Positions 40,892 through 50,449 of a DNA stretch of 54,808 nt are shown piece after piece. Below the pieces are notes generated by a model. The model was given only the letters and a program-made list of their open reading frames with translations. It searched no databases and was not told where the DNA came from. Source of the stretch: Marinicella sp. (GTDB lineage: Bacteria > Pseudomonadota > Gammaproteobacteria > Xanthomonadales > Marinicellaceae). A program made the position numbers and the translations under genes. The DNA is taken from positions 1-54,808 of the forward strand of contig JANQRW010000047.1 in NCBI GenBank assembly GCA_028284365.1, written 5' to 3'. Each line of letters opens with the position of its first letter. Within the stretch, counting starts at the first letter, position 1.

Positions 40892-43302
40892 CAAAGCAGG
40901 TATAAAATGCTGTGACGTATGCGCCGTGAGAGAATGTTTTTGGCACCCAAATACATAGGTTCTAAATTATCAGAGTGGACAATTTTACCTGCCGGGTCGG
41001 TTTTGATAATTTGTTCATCTTTCAGGACATTAATGAACTGGCGGAACAGGTTTTTATCAAAAAAGTCTGGTGAATTAAATTCGTACAACAACGAAAGTTG
41101 GCTCGCAACTTGGTGACACAAAGATTCCAGTTCCTTGCTGGTTAACGTACCAGAGCCACGTTTTTTTAATAAAGCAATTACAATAAAGAAGCGCTCATAA
41201 GTCTGCATCAAAGCATTCGCCAGCACCCGCAGCTGTGCCGCTTGTATAGAACCGCCTTTGTGACGTTCCAAATTACGACCCACAGAGACCATTAAATCTA
41301 ATTCTTTTAACAGTTTCAGGGTTTTTCTTCCGTATTCAACAAACTCTTCTCGTGTCCATTTAAGGAACAGCTCATTTTTAATAAATGGATAAACAATAGC
41401 CATCAAACGCAAAACTTCACGGCGAGGCTGTTTCAAGTCATTGACAAAAAACATGGCTATAAATGAACTGGCAGCAAATAGATGTAAAACGTTATTGCGG
41501 TAATAAGTCATCAACACACCCATTTCATCTTTGACTTGGATCACATCACCCAAAACATGTTCAACCCGTTGGATGAAGCCAAGAAAAACACCTTTCTCGA
41601 TGATTTCATCAACCGTTAAATCAGTCACAGTGGTTCGAGCTGAATAAGGTAATTTTAGAATGATGTTGCGATACAGTTCTATTTGAGCCCTCAGGTTCTT
41701 TTCAGAAGCAGCACGATTAGGTGTAGACAATAGGGTGATTGCCAGCAAATTGATGGGATTAACATGCGAGGCTTCGTTGATGTTAGTTAGAATTTCAGCA
41801 CCAACTTCAGACACTACATTTTTAAACCACTGTGGTTTTTCTTTAACACCCAGTTTTATTTTTCGCCAATCTGGTTGGTGCTTGTCTAAAACATCATCCA
41901 ACTCAATGTGTTCTGAGAAATTAACCGTCAGACGTCCATAGTCTTCTTTCAGTAATTTCAATGTTTTAAACAAACCACCGATTGATTCTTTTTTCTTGCC
42001 TTTGCCACCCAACTCACTTTTATAAGAAGCACCTTCCATTAATTTTTCATAATTCAAAGATGAGGGCACAAACACCAAAGGCTTACTGCGTTCATTCAGA
42101 TAACTGCGCACTGTCATGGCCAACATGCCCGCCTTAGGGTGTAACAAGCGTCCAGTTCGAGAACGTGTGCCTTCGATAAAGTATTCTATTGATACACCGT
42201 GAGCAATCAATGAGCTTAGGTACTCAGAAAATATGGTGGAATAGAGTGCTGAATTAAATGAACGGCGTAAGAAAAAAGCACCAGAACCACGCAGCACACG
42301 CCCTACGATGGGTAAGTTTAAATTAATGCCTGCAGCTATATGTGGAGGTACGATACCACGTTCATAAAGTGAATAAGACAGGATTAAATAGTCAATGTGG
42401 CTGCGATGACAAGGGGTATAGATGATTTCTTTTTCGGTGGCTAAATTTCTCAATTCATCAAAAAAGTTAAGTTTGACACCGTCATATACCTTGGTCCAAA
42501 ACCAGCGAAAAATCCCGCTCATGAACTTAATAGCTGAATAAGAATAATCAGCCGCTATTTCTCGAATGATTTTTTCGGCTTCTTTTTGGGCTTTTTCTAC
42601 GGGTATTTTCCTGCGATTGGCATAACTGTTTATTTCTTGTTGTACGATGGGTCTTTTGATGATGTTTTTGGCGATGGTTCGTCGATGCGATAAATCCCGC
42701 CCAACCACTGATGTTTTAACTCGATTGTTATGCAGTCTTAAAACCCTAGATAACTTGTGTGCCATTTTCTCAGGGTTATCTTGGGTGTCCAAATCTTGAT
42801 TGACCAGAATTGGTTGACTCAATCTAACCAAGGTGTGTTTGCCATGAATCAGCACAGATATGAATTTTCTGAAGCGGCCAGTAATGCCCCACTTTTCTGA
42901 AAATATGACCTTAAAGAAACCGTGATCGCGATCTGGAGCCCGACCCAGAAAGACTGAGATAGGGATCAATTGTAATTGTTTACTTGAGTCGCCTTTGATT
43001 TGTTTGATTAAATCTTCAAGTTGTAATTCGAAGTCTTTGTAATCAATTTTCTGGTTCCAAAAACCCACGGTTTTTTCCGAAGCCAGGATGCTTTTTTTGA
43101 GGTCAAATTCCGCCTCTAACTTAAAAGGTTTGGGTAATTTGCCACGACTGATTTCTTCCCACAAAATGCTGCGAGAGATGGTTGATTCACTGGATAGGAC
43201 ATATACAAACGGTATGTCTGGGTCGATGCCCAAACTTTTGAGTTTGGTCGGACTGTATTCGACTTTAACTCGTAGGTACAGTAGTTTACTGAGTAAAGAC
43301 AT
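40891..43302 (-). CDS. plsB: Glycerol-3-phosphate 1-O-acyltransferase
   Basis: PlsB makes lysophosphatidic acid from glycerol-3-phosphate and acyl-ACP or acyl-CoA, the first step of phospholipid synthesis at the inner membrane. The 803 residues match the E. coli length (807). The catalytic HX4D motif is at 299-304 in CHRSHIDYLILSY. The GSGAFFLRRSF, EYFIEGTRSRTGR and FVPSSLNYE blocks follow in order. The start has no close upstream gene and the terminator of the lipoprotein precedes it. Confidence 0.97.
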   Translation of the reverse strand: MSLLSKLLYLRVKVEYSPTKLKSLGIDPDIPFVYVLSSESTISRSILWEEISRGKLPKPFKLEAEFDLKKSILASEKTVGFWNQKIDYKDFELQLEDLIKQIKGDSSKQLQLIPISVFLGRAPDRDHGFFKVIFSEKWGITGRFRKFISVLIHGKHTLVRLSQPILVNQDLDTQDNPEKMAHKLSRVLRLHNNRVKTSVVGRDLSHRRTIAKNIIKRPIVQQEINSYANRRKIPVEKAQKEAEKIIREIAADYSYSAIKFMSGIFRWFWTKVYDGVKLNFFDELRNLATEKEIIYTPCHRSHIDYLILSYSLYERGIVPPHIAAGINLNLPIVGRVLRGSGAFFLRRSFNSALYSTIFSEYLSSLIAHGVSIEYFIEGTRSRTGRLLHPKAGMLAMTVRSYLNERSKPLVFVPSSLNYEKLMEGASYKSELGGKGKKKESIGGLFKTLKLLKEDYGRLTVNFSEHIELDDVLDKHQPDWRKIKLGVKEKPQWFKNVVSEVGAEILTNINEASHVNPINLLAITLLSTPNRAASEKNLRAQIELYRNIILKLPYSARTTVTDLTVDEIIEKGVFLGFIQRVEHVLGDVIQVKDEMGVLMTYYRNNVLHLFAASSFIAMFFVNDLKQPRREVLRLMAIVYPFIKNELFLKWTREEFVEYGRKTLKLLKELDLMVSVGRNLERHKGGSIQAAQLRVLANALMQTYERFFIVIALLKKRGSGTLTSKELESLCHQVASQLSLLYEFNSPDFFDKNLFRQFINVLKDEQIIKTDPAGKIVHSDNLEPMYLGAKNILSRRIRHSILYLL

Positions 43303-43327
43303 GCGTTTAGCTGTGCATCACCTAGCT

Positions 43328-43353
43328 AAAAAAGGGCCGCATAACGACCCTTT
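43328..43353 (-). terminator. Rho-independent terminator after the lipoprotein gene
   Basis: On the minus strand AAAGGGTCG pairs with CGGCCCTTT (one G:T) around a 5-nt loop TTATG, followed by TTT. It lies 24 nt after the lipoprotein stop and before plsB, so it separates the two. Confidence 0.8.
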
Positions 43354-43376
43354 GCAATTTGCTGATTGATAGAAAA

Positions 43377-44213
43377 TTATTTTTCGCCAACCCAAACACC
43401 GTCTTTCTTAACCATGTTCATCACTTGTTTAACTTCTTCGCCAAACACATCAAATTTAACATTCATGGTGGCTTTATCGCCTTGCACATCAACAGTTTCA
43501 ACTTCAACCGAATCCAGCATGTCATTCATCGAAATACCGTATGCGCCTAAAACGTCTTTGACACCACCAAACACGACAGAACCTTTCTCTAAGGCTTGAT
43601 CAAAACTCATGTTTTGTACTTCATCCAAAGAAGTCATGTTTAAAGCCTTGGCAGTGCTGACTACCGCAGCAATGGCGGCTTTGGTTTTATCTTCGCTTAA
43701 GATGTCATTTTCACCAGCCCAATCCATTGCAGCACCAACCACAGTGGCCGCTGAATCGCGTTGGGCTTCTGGTAACATTGGGTTGTTCTTAATGCCTTGA
43801 ATCACCTGATCCTTACCCATCATCAACATCATTGGCAACATGGCACGTGCTTGTTCCAATTGAGGTGCAGCCATAGCAAACAAAGTATCTTCAGCACCAT
43901 CAGATGTCAACATTCCCATGGTTTGAGCAAATTGCGCTTTGTCAGCTTCAGAAAAACTGGTCGACTTGTTGTTCTCAAACTCTGTGACCAATTCATTGTA
44001 TTGTTCAGCACTTAATGAGTTTTTGATCAATGAAGCCAAATCATTAGATTTCATAGCAGCAACTGATGCCATGAAAGCACCATCAGGGCTGTTGGTATCT
44101 AATTCAGCAATTTCTTTGGCTGCTGAATTCGCACCTTTTTCATCGCCACCGCAGGCAACCAATCCAATGGCTGCTATCAACAACAGCGATATCAATTTAA
44201 ATTGTTTTTTCAT
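43377..44213 (-). CDS. Putative lipoprotein
   Basis: This 278-residue protein has a lipoprotein signal peptide with lipobox LVAC (Cys21 after MKKQFKLISLLLIAAIGLVA). The helical middle is rich in Met, Ala, Asp and Glu (TMGMLTSDGAEDTLFAMAAP, then MLPMMLMMGKDQVIQG). The C-terminal beta-rich end reads VQGDKATMNVKFDVFG and WVGEK. No known family is recognised with confidence; the last 60 residues recall DUF4878-like lumazine-binding folds. It sits 73 nt after hslU and ends at a terminator. Confidence 0.75.
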   Translation of the reverse strand: MKKQFKLISLLLIAAIGLVACGGDEKGANSAAKEIAELDTNSPDGAFMASVAAMKSNDLASLIKNSLSAEQYNELVTEFENNKSTSFSEADKAQFAQTMGMLTSDGAEDTLFAMAAPQLEQARAMLPMMLMMGKDQVIQGIKNNPMLPEAQRDSAATVVGAAMDWAGENDILSEDKTKAAIAAVVSTAKALNMTSLDEVQNMSFDQALEKGSVVFGGVKDVLGAYGISMNDMLDSVEVETVDVQGDKATMNVKFDVFGEEVKQVMNMVKKDGVWVGEK

Positions 44214-44286
44214 GTTATTCCTCTTCTCTGATTATCTATGTAAACCGCATATTATCTCTTGAATATGACCAATTCACAACATTACT

Positions 44287-45612
44287 CTACAAAATGTAGC
44301 GACTCAAGTCTTCATCTTGAGCTAATTCACCTAAAGCTGCATCCACATGTTCTGCGTCAATGATGTATTCTTGACCGGATTTATCTGAAGCATCAAAGGC
44401 CACTTCATCTAACAGGTTTTCCAATACAGTATGCAAACGGCGAGCACCAATATTTTCAGTTTTTTCATTCACAGACCATGATATTTCAGCGATGCGTTTG
44501 ATACCAGCTTTGGTGAACTGAAGGTCCACATTTTCGGTTCCAATCAAAGCTTTGTATTGCTCAGTCAATGAGTGTTCAGGTTCAGTTAAAATACGTTCAA
44601 AGTCTTCGCTGGTTAACGCCCTTAATTCTACCCGAATGGGTAAGCGGCCTTGTAGTTCAGGGATCAAATCTGATGGTTTGCTCAAATGAAATGCACCGGA
44701 TGCGATGAACAAAATATAGTCAGTTTTGATTGGGCCGTATTTGGTATTGACCACAGAGCCTTCAATCATTGGTAACAAATCTCGTTGTACACCTTCTCTC
44801 GAGACTTGACCTGATCCACCCATGCCCCCGCTTTTGGCAACTTTGTCGATTTCATCGATAAATACAATGCCATTTTGTTCTGCTTGATTCAGCGCTTGTT
44901 GCCTGATTTCATCTTCATTCACTAACTTTTGTGCTTCTTGCTCGGCTAAGATGGGTAATGCTTGTTTAATGGCCATTTTTTTGCTTTGTTGCTTTTTCTT
45001 GCCCAGGTTTTCAAACATGCTTTGCAGCTGGTCGGTCATTTCTTCCATACCTGGTGGGCCCATGATATCCACACCCATATTCATGTTGACCTTGATTTCA
45101 ATTTCCTTATCATCCAACTTTCCTTCACGCAAACGAGTTAGAAATTTAGCACGTGTTTTTGAATCATCAACGGTTTCGTCAGGAATGGGGGATTCTCGCT
45201 TAGGCAACAAATAATCCAGAACACGTTGTTCGGCAGCATCTTCGGCTTTTTTGGTCACTTGACGCATGGCTGCTTCGCGGGTGCGTTTCATAGAAGATTC
45301 AACCAAATCACGAATGATGGATTCAACATCTTTGCCCACGTAACCAACTTCCGTGAATTTAGTGGCTTCAACTTTGATAAATGGTGCATCTGCCAATATG
45401 GCTAAACGACGAGCAATTTCAGTTTTACCTACGCCTGTAGGACCAATCATAAGGATATTTTTAGGTGTAATCTCTTTGGCTATGGCATCATCCAATTGCA
45501 TACGCCGCCAACGATTTCTTAAAGCTATGGCCACGGAACGCTTGGCTTTTTGTTGACCTATGATGTGTTTGTCCAACTCTTGGACAATTTCTCTGGGAGT
45601 CATGTTCGACAT
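44287..45612 (-). CDS. hslU: ATP-dependent protease ATPase subunit HslU
   Basis: HslU is the AAA+ unfoldase of the HslVU protease. Walker A is GPTGVGKT at 57-64; [10 protein letters not shown] is Walker B. The [20 protein letters not shown] block and the closing [13 protein letters not shown] plus DLSRYIL tail, which docks in HslV, are all present. The 441 residues match the normal length. Start at the ATG at 45612; a second ATG at 45603 is possible. It follows hslV by 21 nt. Confidence 0.98.
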   Translation of the reverse strand: MSNMTPREIVQELDKHIIGQQKAKRSVAIALRNRWRRMQLDDAIAKEITPKNILMIGPTGVGKTEIARRLAILADAPFIKVEATKFTEVGYVGKDVESIIRDLVESSMKRTREAAMRQVTKKAEDAAEQRVLDYLLPKRESPIPDETVDDSKTRAKFLTRLREGKLDDKEIEIKVNMNMGVDIMGPPGMEEMTDQLQSMFENLGKKKQQSKKMAIKQALPILAEQEAQKLVNEDEIRQQALNQAEQNGIVFIDEIDKVAKSGGMGGSGQVSREGVQRDLLPMIEGSVVNTKYGPIKTDYILFIASGAFHLSKPSDLIPELQGRLPIRVELRALTSEDFERILTEPEHSLTEQYKALIGTENVDLQFTKAGIKRIAEISWSVNEKTENIGARRLHTVLENLLDEVAFDASDKSGQEYIIDAEHVDAALGELAQDEDLSRYIL

Positions 45613-45633
45613 AGTGATTCCTTTATTATTTTT

Positions 45634-46188
45634 CTACTTGAGTGCTAATGTTTCGATGGTGTGGTTGCGGTTGGTATAAATGCATATATCAGCGGCAATG
45701 TTCAAAGCTTCTTTAACTAAGTTTTCGGCTGGTAACTTTGAGTTCTTGATCATGGCCAACGCAGCTGCTTGAGCAAAAGGTCCCCCCGAACCAATGGCAA
45801 TCAAACCATGTTCAGGCTCAATCACATCACCGTTGCCTGAAATAATTAATGAAGTTTCTTTATCGGCGACAGCCAACAAAGCTTCAAGGCGACCAAGACG
45901 GCGGTCGGTACGCCACTCTTTGGCCATTTCAACCGCTGAACGAACCAAGTGTCCCGAGTGTTTTTCAAGTTTGGCTTCAAACACTTCAAATAAAGTAAAA
46001 GCATCGGCCGTGGCACCAGCGAAACCAGCCAATACTTCATTACGGTATAACCTTCTGACTTTACGAGCATTGGATTTCATAACAGTGTTGCCTAAAGTGA
46101 CTTGGCCGTCACCTCCTATAACCACTTGCTTATCGTCGCGGTAACTAACAATGGTGGTACCCCGGTAGTTGTGCATGGATTCTTTCAT
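45634..46188 (-). CDS. hslV: ATP-dependent protease proteolytic subunit HslV
   Basis: HslV is the threonine peptidase of the HslVU complex. The catalytic Thr lies in [11 protein letters not shown] (residue 11 from the first ATG), with [10 protein letters not shown] following, [13 protein letters not shown] and SGNGDVIEP further on. The Thr is preceded by a propeptide of 10 residues, or of 6 if the second ATG at 46176 is used. Many HslV proteins start nearly at the Thr, so removal of this extension would be needed. The second ATG has no clear ribosome site. Confidence 0.96.
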   Translation of the reverse strand: MKESMHNYRGTTIVSYRDDKQVVIGGDGQVTLGNTVMKSNARKVRRLYRNEVLAGFAGATADAFTLFEVFEAKLEKHSGHLVRSAVEMAKEWRTDRRLGRLEALLAVADKETSLIISGNGDVIEPEHGLIAIGSGGPFAQAAALAMIKNSKLPAENLVKEALNIAADICIYTNRNHTIETLALK

Positions 46189-46284
46189 GAATTTTTGTGT
46201 TTAATGGTAAGTTGTTAGAGATGGGTTGTAACTTTGAAAATTCAATCATTATGCATTGAGTTTTCTCAGGCATAATTTTTAAGG

Positions 46285-46317
46285 CAAAAAAAACACCTCT
46301 ATGACAAGAGGTGTTTT
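46285..46317 (-). terminator. Rho-independent terminator after the DUF1232 gene
   Basis: AACACCTCT (46292-46300) pairs with AGAGGTGTT (46307-46315), loop of six. On the minus strand it is followed by eight T. It lies 34 nt after the stop at 46351. Confidence 0.88.
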
Positions 46318-46350
46318 GGGTGTAACAGAATAGATCTGTAAGGGTGTGGT

Positions 46351-46866
46351 TTACCAGCCACGTTTGCGCTTGGCTTTTCTGAATCGACGATTTCTGGCCC
46401 TGCTAACGGCTTCCTGATCTTTGATTTCAGACCAGTCATCTAAACTGAAAGGGCCGTTTTTTGCATATACCAAACGGGCACGACAGAAATCTTTGTATTC
46501 CATCATCTCGTCTTCAACCGCATCCATAGTGCCATCGATCACAATACAATCATCGACATAACCAATTCCTGGAATGTGGTCAGGAATGACGTCATTGTCA
46601 TCGATGAAATACTTGATCGTGGCATTGATTTTTTCTTTGTTGCTGTCTTCAATCACCCAAGTCTGGTCTTCCACCATACTGAGCATCATCTGTAAACAAC
46701 CAACCTGGTCAACTACGTAACCATCATCAACGTTGGCCCGGACCTCCTTGACTTTCGCCAAAGCTTCTTTGACATCACTGGCATCGATGTTAGTGCCATG
46801 CTCTTTGATGAATTTATTAAAATGGGCTTTGACTTGATCATCAATGTCTATTGAAACTGTTGCCAT
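46351..46866 (-). CDS. DUF1232 domain protein with basic tail
   Basis: This 171-residue protein has an N-terminal helical part (1-85). A DUF1232/YkvA-like core follows at about 80-115 (IKYFIDDNDVIPDHIPGIGY with VDDCIVI). The C-terminus is very basic (RARNRRFRKAKRKRGW). DUF1232 proteins are small, sometimes membrane-attached, and of unknown function; the basic tail could touch nucleic acid or membrane lipids. It has its own terminator and is separated from hslV by about 160 nt. Confidence 0.8.
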   Translation of the reverse strand: MATVSIDIDDQVKAHFNKFIKEHGTNIDASDVKEALAKVKEVRANVDDGYVVDQVGCLQMMLSMVEDQTWVIEDSNKEKINATIKYFIDDNDVIPDHIPGIGYVDDCIVIDGTMDAVEDEMMEYKDFCRARLVYAKNGPFSLDDWSEIKDQEAVSRARNRRFRKAKRKRGW

Positions 46867-46950
46867 GAGTTATCCTCTGTCAAAAATTAAGTTATTATAA
46901 ACAGCCTGATTGATAAATCAAATGGCCGTAACGGATCATTTATATTATCA

Positions 46951-47625
46951 TTGCTGTGCTTTAATGCGAGTAATAATATCAAAAATATTCAACTCATTTA
47001 CATTTACTACGTTTTATTTGGTCTTTTGTTACTGGACCCATTGACCGTATTGGCACAAAAACAACTTGATACCGAGCAGTTGTTCCACAGTGCACAAACA
47101 CAGGAAGTGCAACTGATTGAAAAATACAGCCTGCTGGAACAGCCCGTTTGGCAACAAAAATGTACAGAACTTATTGCTGAGTTGAATTTGACTCAGTTTG
47201 AGCAATGTCTGTTAATCAATGCCAAGTTTGCCAACGCGTATTCACTGGCTCATGGTCATGTGATTTTGACCAAAGGCTTGTTACAAAACATCCGTAATGA
47301 CGATCAACTGGCTCATGTTCTGGCTCATGAGCATGCACACCTCAAACTTAAACATCATCAACAAGTACAGCAGCTACTTAATAAACCACCTGTGTTTTTC
47401 ACTAAATCCAGAATCAAAAAATTCTACCGCCAAATCGAGAAGCAAGCGGATATTGAAGCTGATGAACTGTTGTTACAAGTCAATCGAGACCCTTTACAAG
47501 TTCAACACTACCTGCTGCGCATAAAAAGTCATGGCGATGAACAATCATCCGATCACCAGAAGCTCAAACACCGAATAAAGAAAACTGATTTGCCAGTAGA
47601 GCTTGTTGAGGACTTTTGGCAGTAA
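46951..47625 (+). CDS. Small M48 family metallopeptidase
   Basis: This 224-residue protein has a short hydrophobic N-terminus (about 13-34) that could be a signal or anchor. The zinc motif is HEHAH at 126-130 in VLAHEHAHLKLKHH, with the third ligand likely Glu163 in EKQADIEADELL. It lacks the extra helices and TPR part of BepA/LoiP relatives, so it is near the minimal size. The start at TTG 46951 is uncertain because no in-frame ATG precedes the core. A periplasmic quality-control role is an inference. Confidence 0.75.
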   Translation: MLCFNASNNIKNIQLIYIYYVLFGLLLLDPLTVLAQKQLDTEQLFHSAQTQEVQLIEKYSLLEQPVWQQKCTELIAELNLTQFEQCLLINAKFANAYSLAHGHVILTKGLLQNIRNDDQLAHVLAHEHAHLKLKHHQQVQQLLNKPPVFFTKSRIKKFYRQIEKQADIEADELLLQVNRDPLQVQHYLLRIKSHGDEQSSDHQKLKHRIKKTDLPVELVEDFWQ

Positions 47626-47703
47626 CGATTTAAACCATTGAAAGGTTGGTTGATCAGTCATGAGTTATAATGCCTCCTGCCTTAACGAGTTGTCTAACCA
47701 GTT

Positions 47704-48852
47704 ATGAATTTATCAGACATAGACTTGATTAACATCAGCCAGTTTTTAATCAGCATCATGATGGTGGTGGTATTTATATTGGCATGGCGGATAGTTGAGC
47801 AAAAAAAGTATGTCTTATATTGGGCGATATTTTATGCCTTCGCAGCACTCAACGGCATACTGAATGCTACCAGTGATGTTTTTCCTGATCGAAATGTTTA
47901 TTGGGTGGTGGTTAATGCATGCTCTTTGGTGACTCAATTGTTGGCCTTGGGTGGGTTTCGGTCAAGAGCGGGTAAAGCACCTTTTCCAATTTTTCTTGTT
48001 GGCTATTTCGTGGTGGTTGAATTGTTGGTTATTTATTTCACCATGATTAATCCACATATGGGTTTGCGGATGGTTTTTATTCCCTATTCAGGTGCGTTGA
48101 CAGTGGTACTTATTGCGGTGCAGATCATACAGGTGAATCGCCCTTTGAGAACTGCCGAAAAAAGTGCGGCCTTTGTCTTTGTGCTGTATTCTTTGGTTCA
48201 GCTATCAGCAGGTACTCTGGCCTTGTTGCAAGGAGCAGCACGCAACGAGCACTACCTTAGTCTGTACTCCCAAGTTAACTTTTTGTTCATGCCAGCCTTT
48301 TTTACAGGGCTTGGTTTATTTACCTTATTAATTTTGGTCGATGACTTGGCCAGCAAACTGAAACAACAAGTCATCACTGATTATCTGACGGGTTTATTAA
48401 ATCGCCGAGGATTTAAGCAAAAAGCAGATGCACTGATACAACAACAAAGCAGAACAGGAGTATCTTTGGCTGTGATTGTTGCTGATATTGACCGTTTTAA
48501 AAGCATCAACGACCAGTACGGCCACCAAGTTGGTGATGAAGTGTTACAACATGTGTCCAAGTGGATGCACAGGTTGTTGTTGCCACCTGCGGTCATGGGT
48601 CGCACTGGTGGTGAAGAGTTTGCTGCGGTGGTGCCAGCGGCCAACATCGATGCCGCCTGGCAACTGGCAGAGCACTTGCGCCAACAATTGTCTCAACAAA
48701 GCCGTAATACCAACCCTGATTTACACATCACGGGTAGTTTTGGTGTTGCTATGGTACAGGACAGTCTGGAACAGGCTTTGATTCAGGCTGACCAAGCCAT
48801 GTACCAAGCCAAAGCTGAAGGTCGTAATCGAGTGGTGGTTGGTGATCATTAA
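47704..48852 (+). CDS. Membrane GGDEF diguanylate cyclase
   Basis: This 382-residue protein has about seven membrane helices in residues 8-210. The GGDEF domain covers 225-380: TDYLTGLLNRRGF, VADIDRFKSINDQYGHQVGD, and active site GGEEF at 302-306 with upstream MGRT. It should make cyclic di-GMP. The residues where the inhibitory I-site RxxD would be read PPAV, so product feedback by that site is absent. It is transcribed alone, 78 nt after the M48 gene. Confidence 0.92.
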   Translation: MNLSDIDLINISQFLISIMMVVVFILAWRIVEQKKYVLYWAIFYAFAALNGILNATSDVFPDRNVYWVVVNACSLVTQLLALGGFRSRAGKAPFPIFLVGYFVVVELLVIYFTMINPHMGLRMVFIPYSGALTVVLIAVQIIQVNRPLRTAEKSAAFVFVLYSLVQLSAGTLALLQGAARNEHYLSLYSQVNFLFMPAFFTGLGLFTLLILVDDLASKLKQQVITDYLTGLLNRRGFKQKADALIQQQSRTGVSLAVIVADIDRFKSINDQYGHQVGDEVLQHVSKWMHRLLLPPAVMGRTGGEEFAAVVPAANIDAAWQLAEHLRQQLSQQSRNTNPDLHITGSFGVAMVQDSLEQALIQADQAMYQAKAEGRNRVVVGDH

Positions 48853-48874
48853 CGGCTTGACATCACCACAGGTA

Positions 48875-48900
48875 AAAGGGACGATGGTGTTTATCCCTTT
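48875..48900. terminator. Weak hairpin between convergent genes
   Basis: AAAGGGA (48875-48881) pairs with TCCCTTT (48894-48900) with a 12-nt loop, between the cyclase (plus) and the secreted protein (minus). It has no U-run beyond the stem and may act only weakly. Confidence 0.35.
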
Positions 48901-48916
48901 GGCCTCAGAAACTGAA

Positions 48917-50323
48917 TTAATTTTCAGCTATTTTGGTGATGTGTTTCACTGGATGAGAACTGCCGTATTGTGCCAGCAATCCTTCCATGGCACCAGCATT
49001 GGTGTACTTTTGTAGGGTGAGGCCTAACAAGGGAGTGCCCAAAATTTCAACTGGTTCATCGTTGTCATTGCGACCGATAATTGAGCGATCTCCAATGAAA
49101 TCTGTACGAATAAAGCCGCTGTCAATTGAAAGTTGCTCCAGGTCAACAACCACATTTATGAAATTCCGAGAGCCTGTCAAAATTGATTGTGTTGCTGCTG
49201 TTGCTTCAGAACTGATGGAGTAACTAAATACAGCACCGCAGGCTGGTGGCTCGGGTGGTCGTAATACATGGCCACCAAGTTCTTCTTGGAAGTTGCCTTC
49301 ACGATCAAAAATCTTTAATTCAAACTGTGATCCGCCATAGGTATTCATATCACAATTCAGTGCTTGAGCTGAATCAGAAAAAGGGGCGCTGATGTTGTCG
49401 TCATTCACATAAAAACGTCGGGTGGGTTGGGCAATTATGGTTTCACTTTCGCTGGCGACAACCGGCGTTAACTCATAGTTGCTGATTAAATAATCAGCCA
49501 TAAACAGCGCACTGACCGCATCTGTGCCTGTGTCAAAACCAAGGTCAAAAACACCATCCTCAGTAACAACATATGCCTCTGGTTTGGCAGCATCAAATGA
49601 CAAAGAAGTATCGGCTGGATTCGAGTGAGCTATGCTGCCCTCAGCAAAAAAATCAGCCAATGTCGTCACTGGAATGGAGTAGTTGATACCCTCAGCGACA
49701 TTGATGATATTGACCTCTGCAGATAGACCACCTGTTACCGGGTTCATTTGTTCAGGTGATAATTGACCAACCTCATCATTCCAAAAGCCATTTGTCCAGG
49801 CCAAATCCAGTGCTGCACAGTTTTCTGCCAGCGTGGAGTTTGAAGAAAAATTCAGGGCTTCAGCCAGGCTTTCAGAAAGTTCACCCATTTCAATGATTTC
49901 TATATAGCCCTCTCGTGCCCTTTGCATGTCTTGAGAACCATCCAACAACTCAAATGGCAGAAACTCTTGTCTGGATTTGTTTAAGAAAGGGGCACATGAC
50001 TGATCCATAGTTATTTGGAATGCTGAGTCTTGACCCACAAAACCTGGTACTGTTGAATTAGTTGCAATTAGCCCAAAAGTCCACGAGTCATAAGCATCTA
50101 AATAAACGTTGTAGCTCAAAACCGCATGACCGTTAAGACCTTCGCGGAAATTAATTTTAACGGCCTTGCCTTTTTCAGTGGTGTTGGTGACATTTACAAG
50201 TGTGTTTAAACCATTATTTACCGTATAGTATGGGATTACTAGGAACTCACCAACACCTTTGGGGTTGATCAAAACTGCTGACGCTTGGCAAGACAGTAAA
50301 AGAAGCAACAAATATTTTTTCAT
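48917..50323 (-). CDS. Hypothetical secreted protein
   Basis: This 468-residue protein has a signal peptide (MKKYLLLLLLSCQASA, 1-16). The mature part begins VLINPKGVGEFLVIPYYTVN and continues with NGLNTLVNVTNTTEKGKAVK, beta-rich text resembling a surface or outer-membrane-associated protein. Two or three cysteine pairs are present (near 112, 169, 324 and 364). I do not recognise a named domain, though proteins with this start seem common in environmental gammaproteobacteria. It is a single gene between the cyclase and glcB. Confidence 0.7.
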   Translation of the reverse strand: MKKYLLLLLLSCQASAVLINPKGVGEFLVIPYYTVNNGLNTLVNVTNTTEKGKAVKINFREGLNGHAVLSYNVYLDAYDSWTFGLIATNSTVPGFVGQDSAFQITMDQSCAPFLNKSRQEFLPFELLDGSQDMQRAREGYIEIIEMGELSESLAEALNFSSNSTLAENCAALDLAWTNGFWNDEVGQLSPEQMNPVTGGLSAEVNIINVAEGINYSIPVTTLADFFAEGSIAHSNPADTSLSFDAAKPEAYVVTEDGVFDLGFDTGTDAVSALFMADYLISNYELTPVVASESETIIAQPTRRFYVNDDNISAPFSDSAQALNCDMNTYGGSQFELKIFDREGNFQEELGGHVLRPPEPPACGAVFSYSISSEATAATQSILTGSRNFINVVVDLEQLSIDSGFIRTDFIGDRSIIGRNDNDEPVEILGTPLLGLTLQKYTNAGAMEGLLAQYGSSHPVKHITKIAEN

Positions 50324-50449
50324 AACAAATTTCCATTTTTAAGAAAGTGGATCATTTTATTGGCACGACAATTAAAAAATCGTTATTTGTAGTTAATTCA
50401 TGTGTTGTTACTGATTGTCACATTCTCATGGATTACTCTTTGAGTAATT

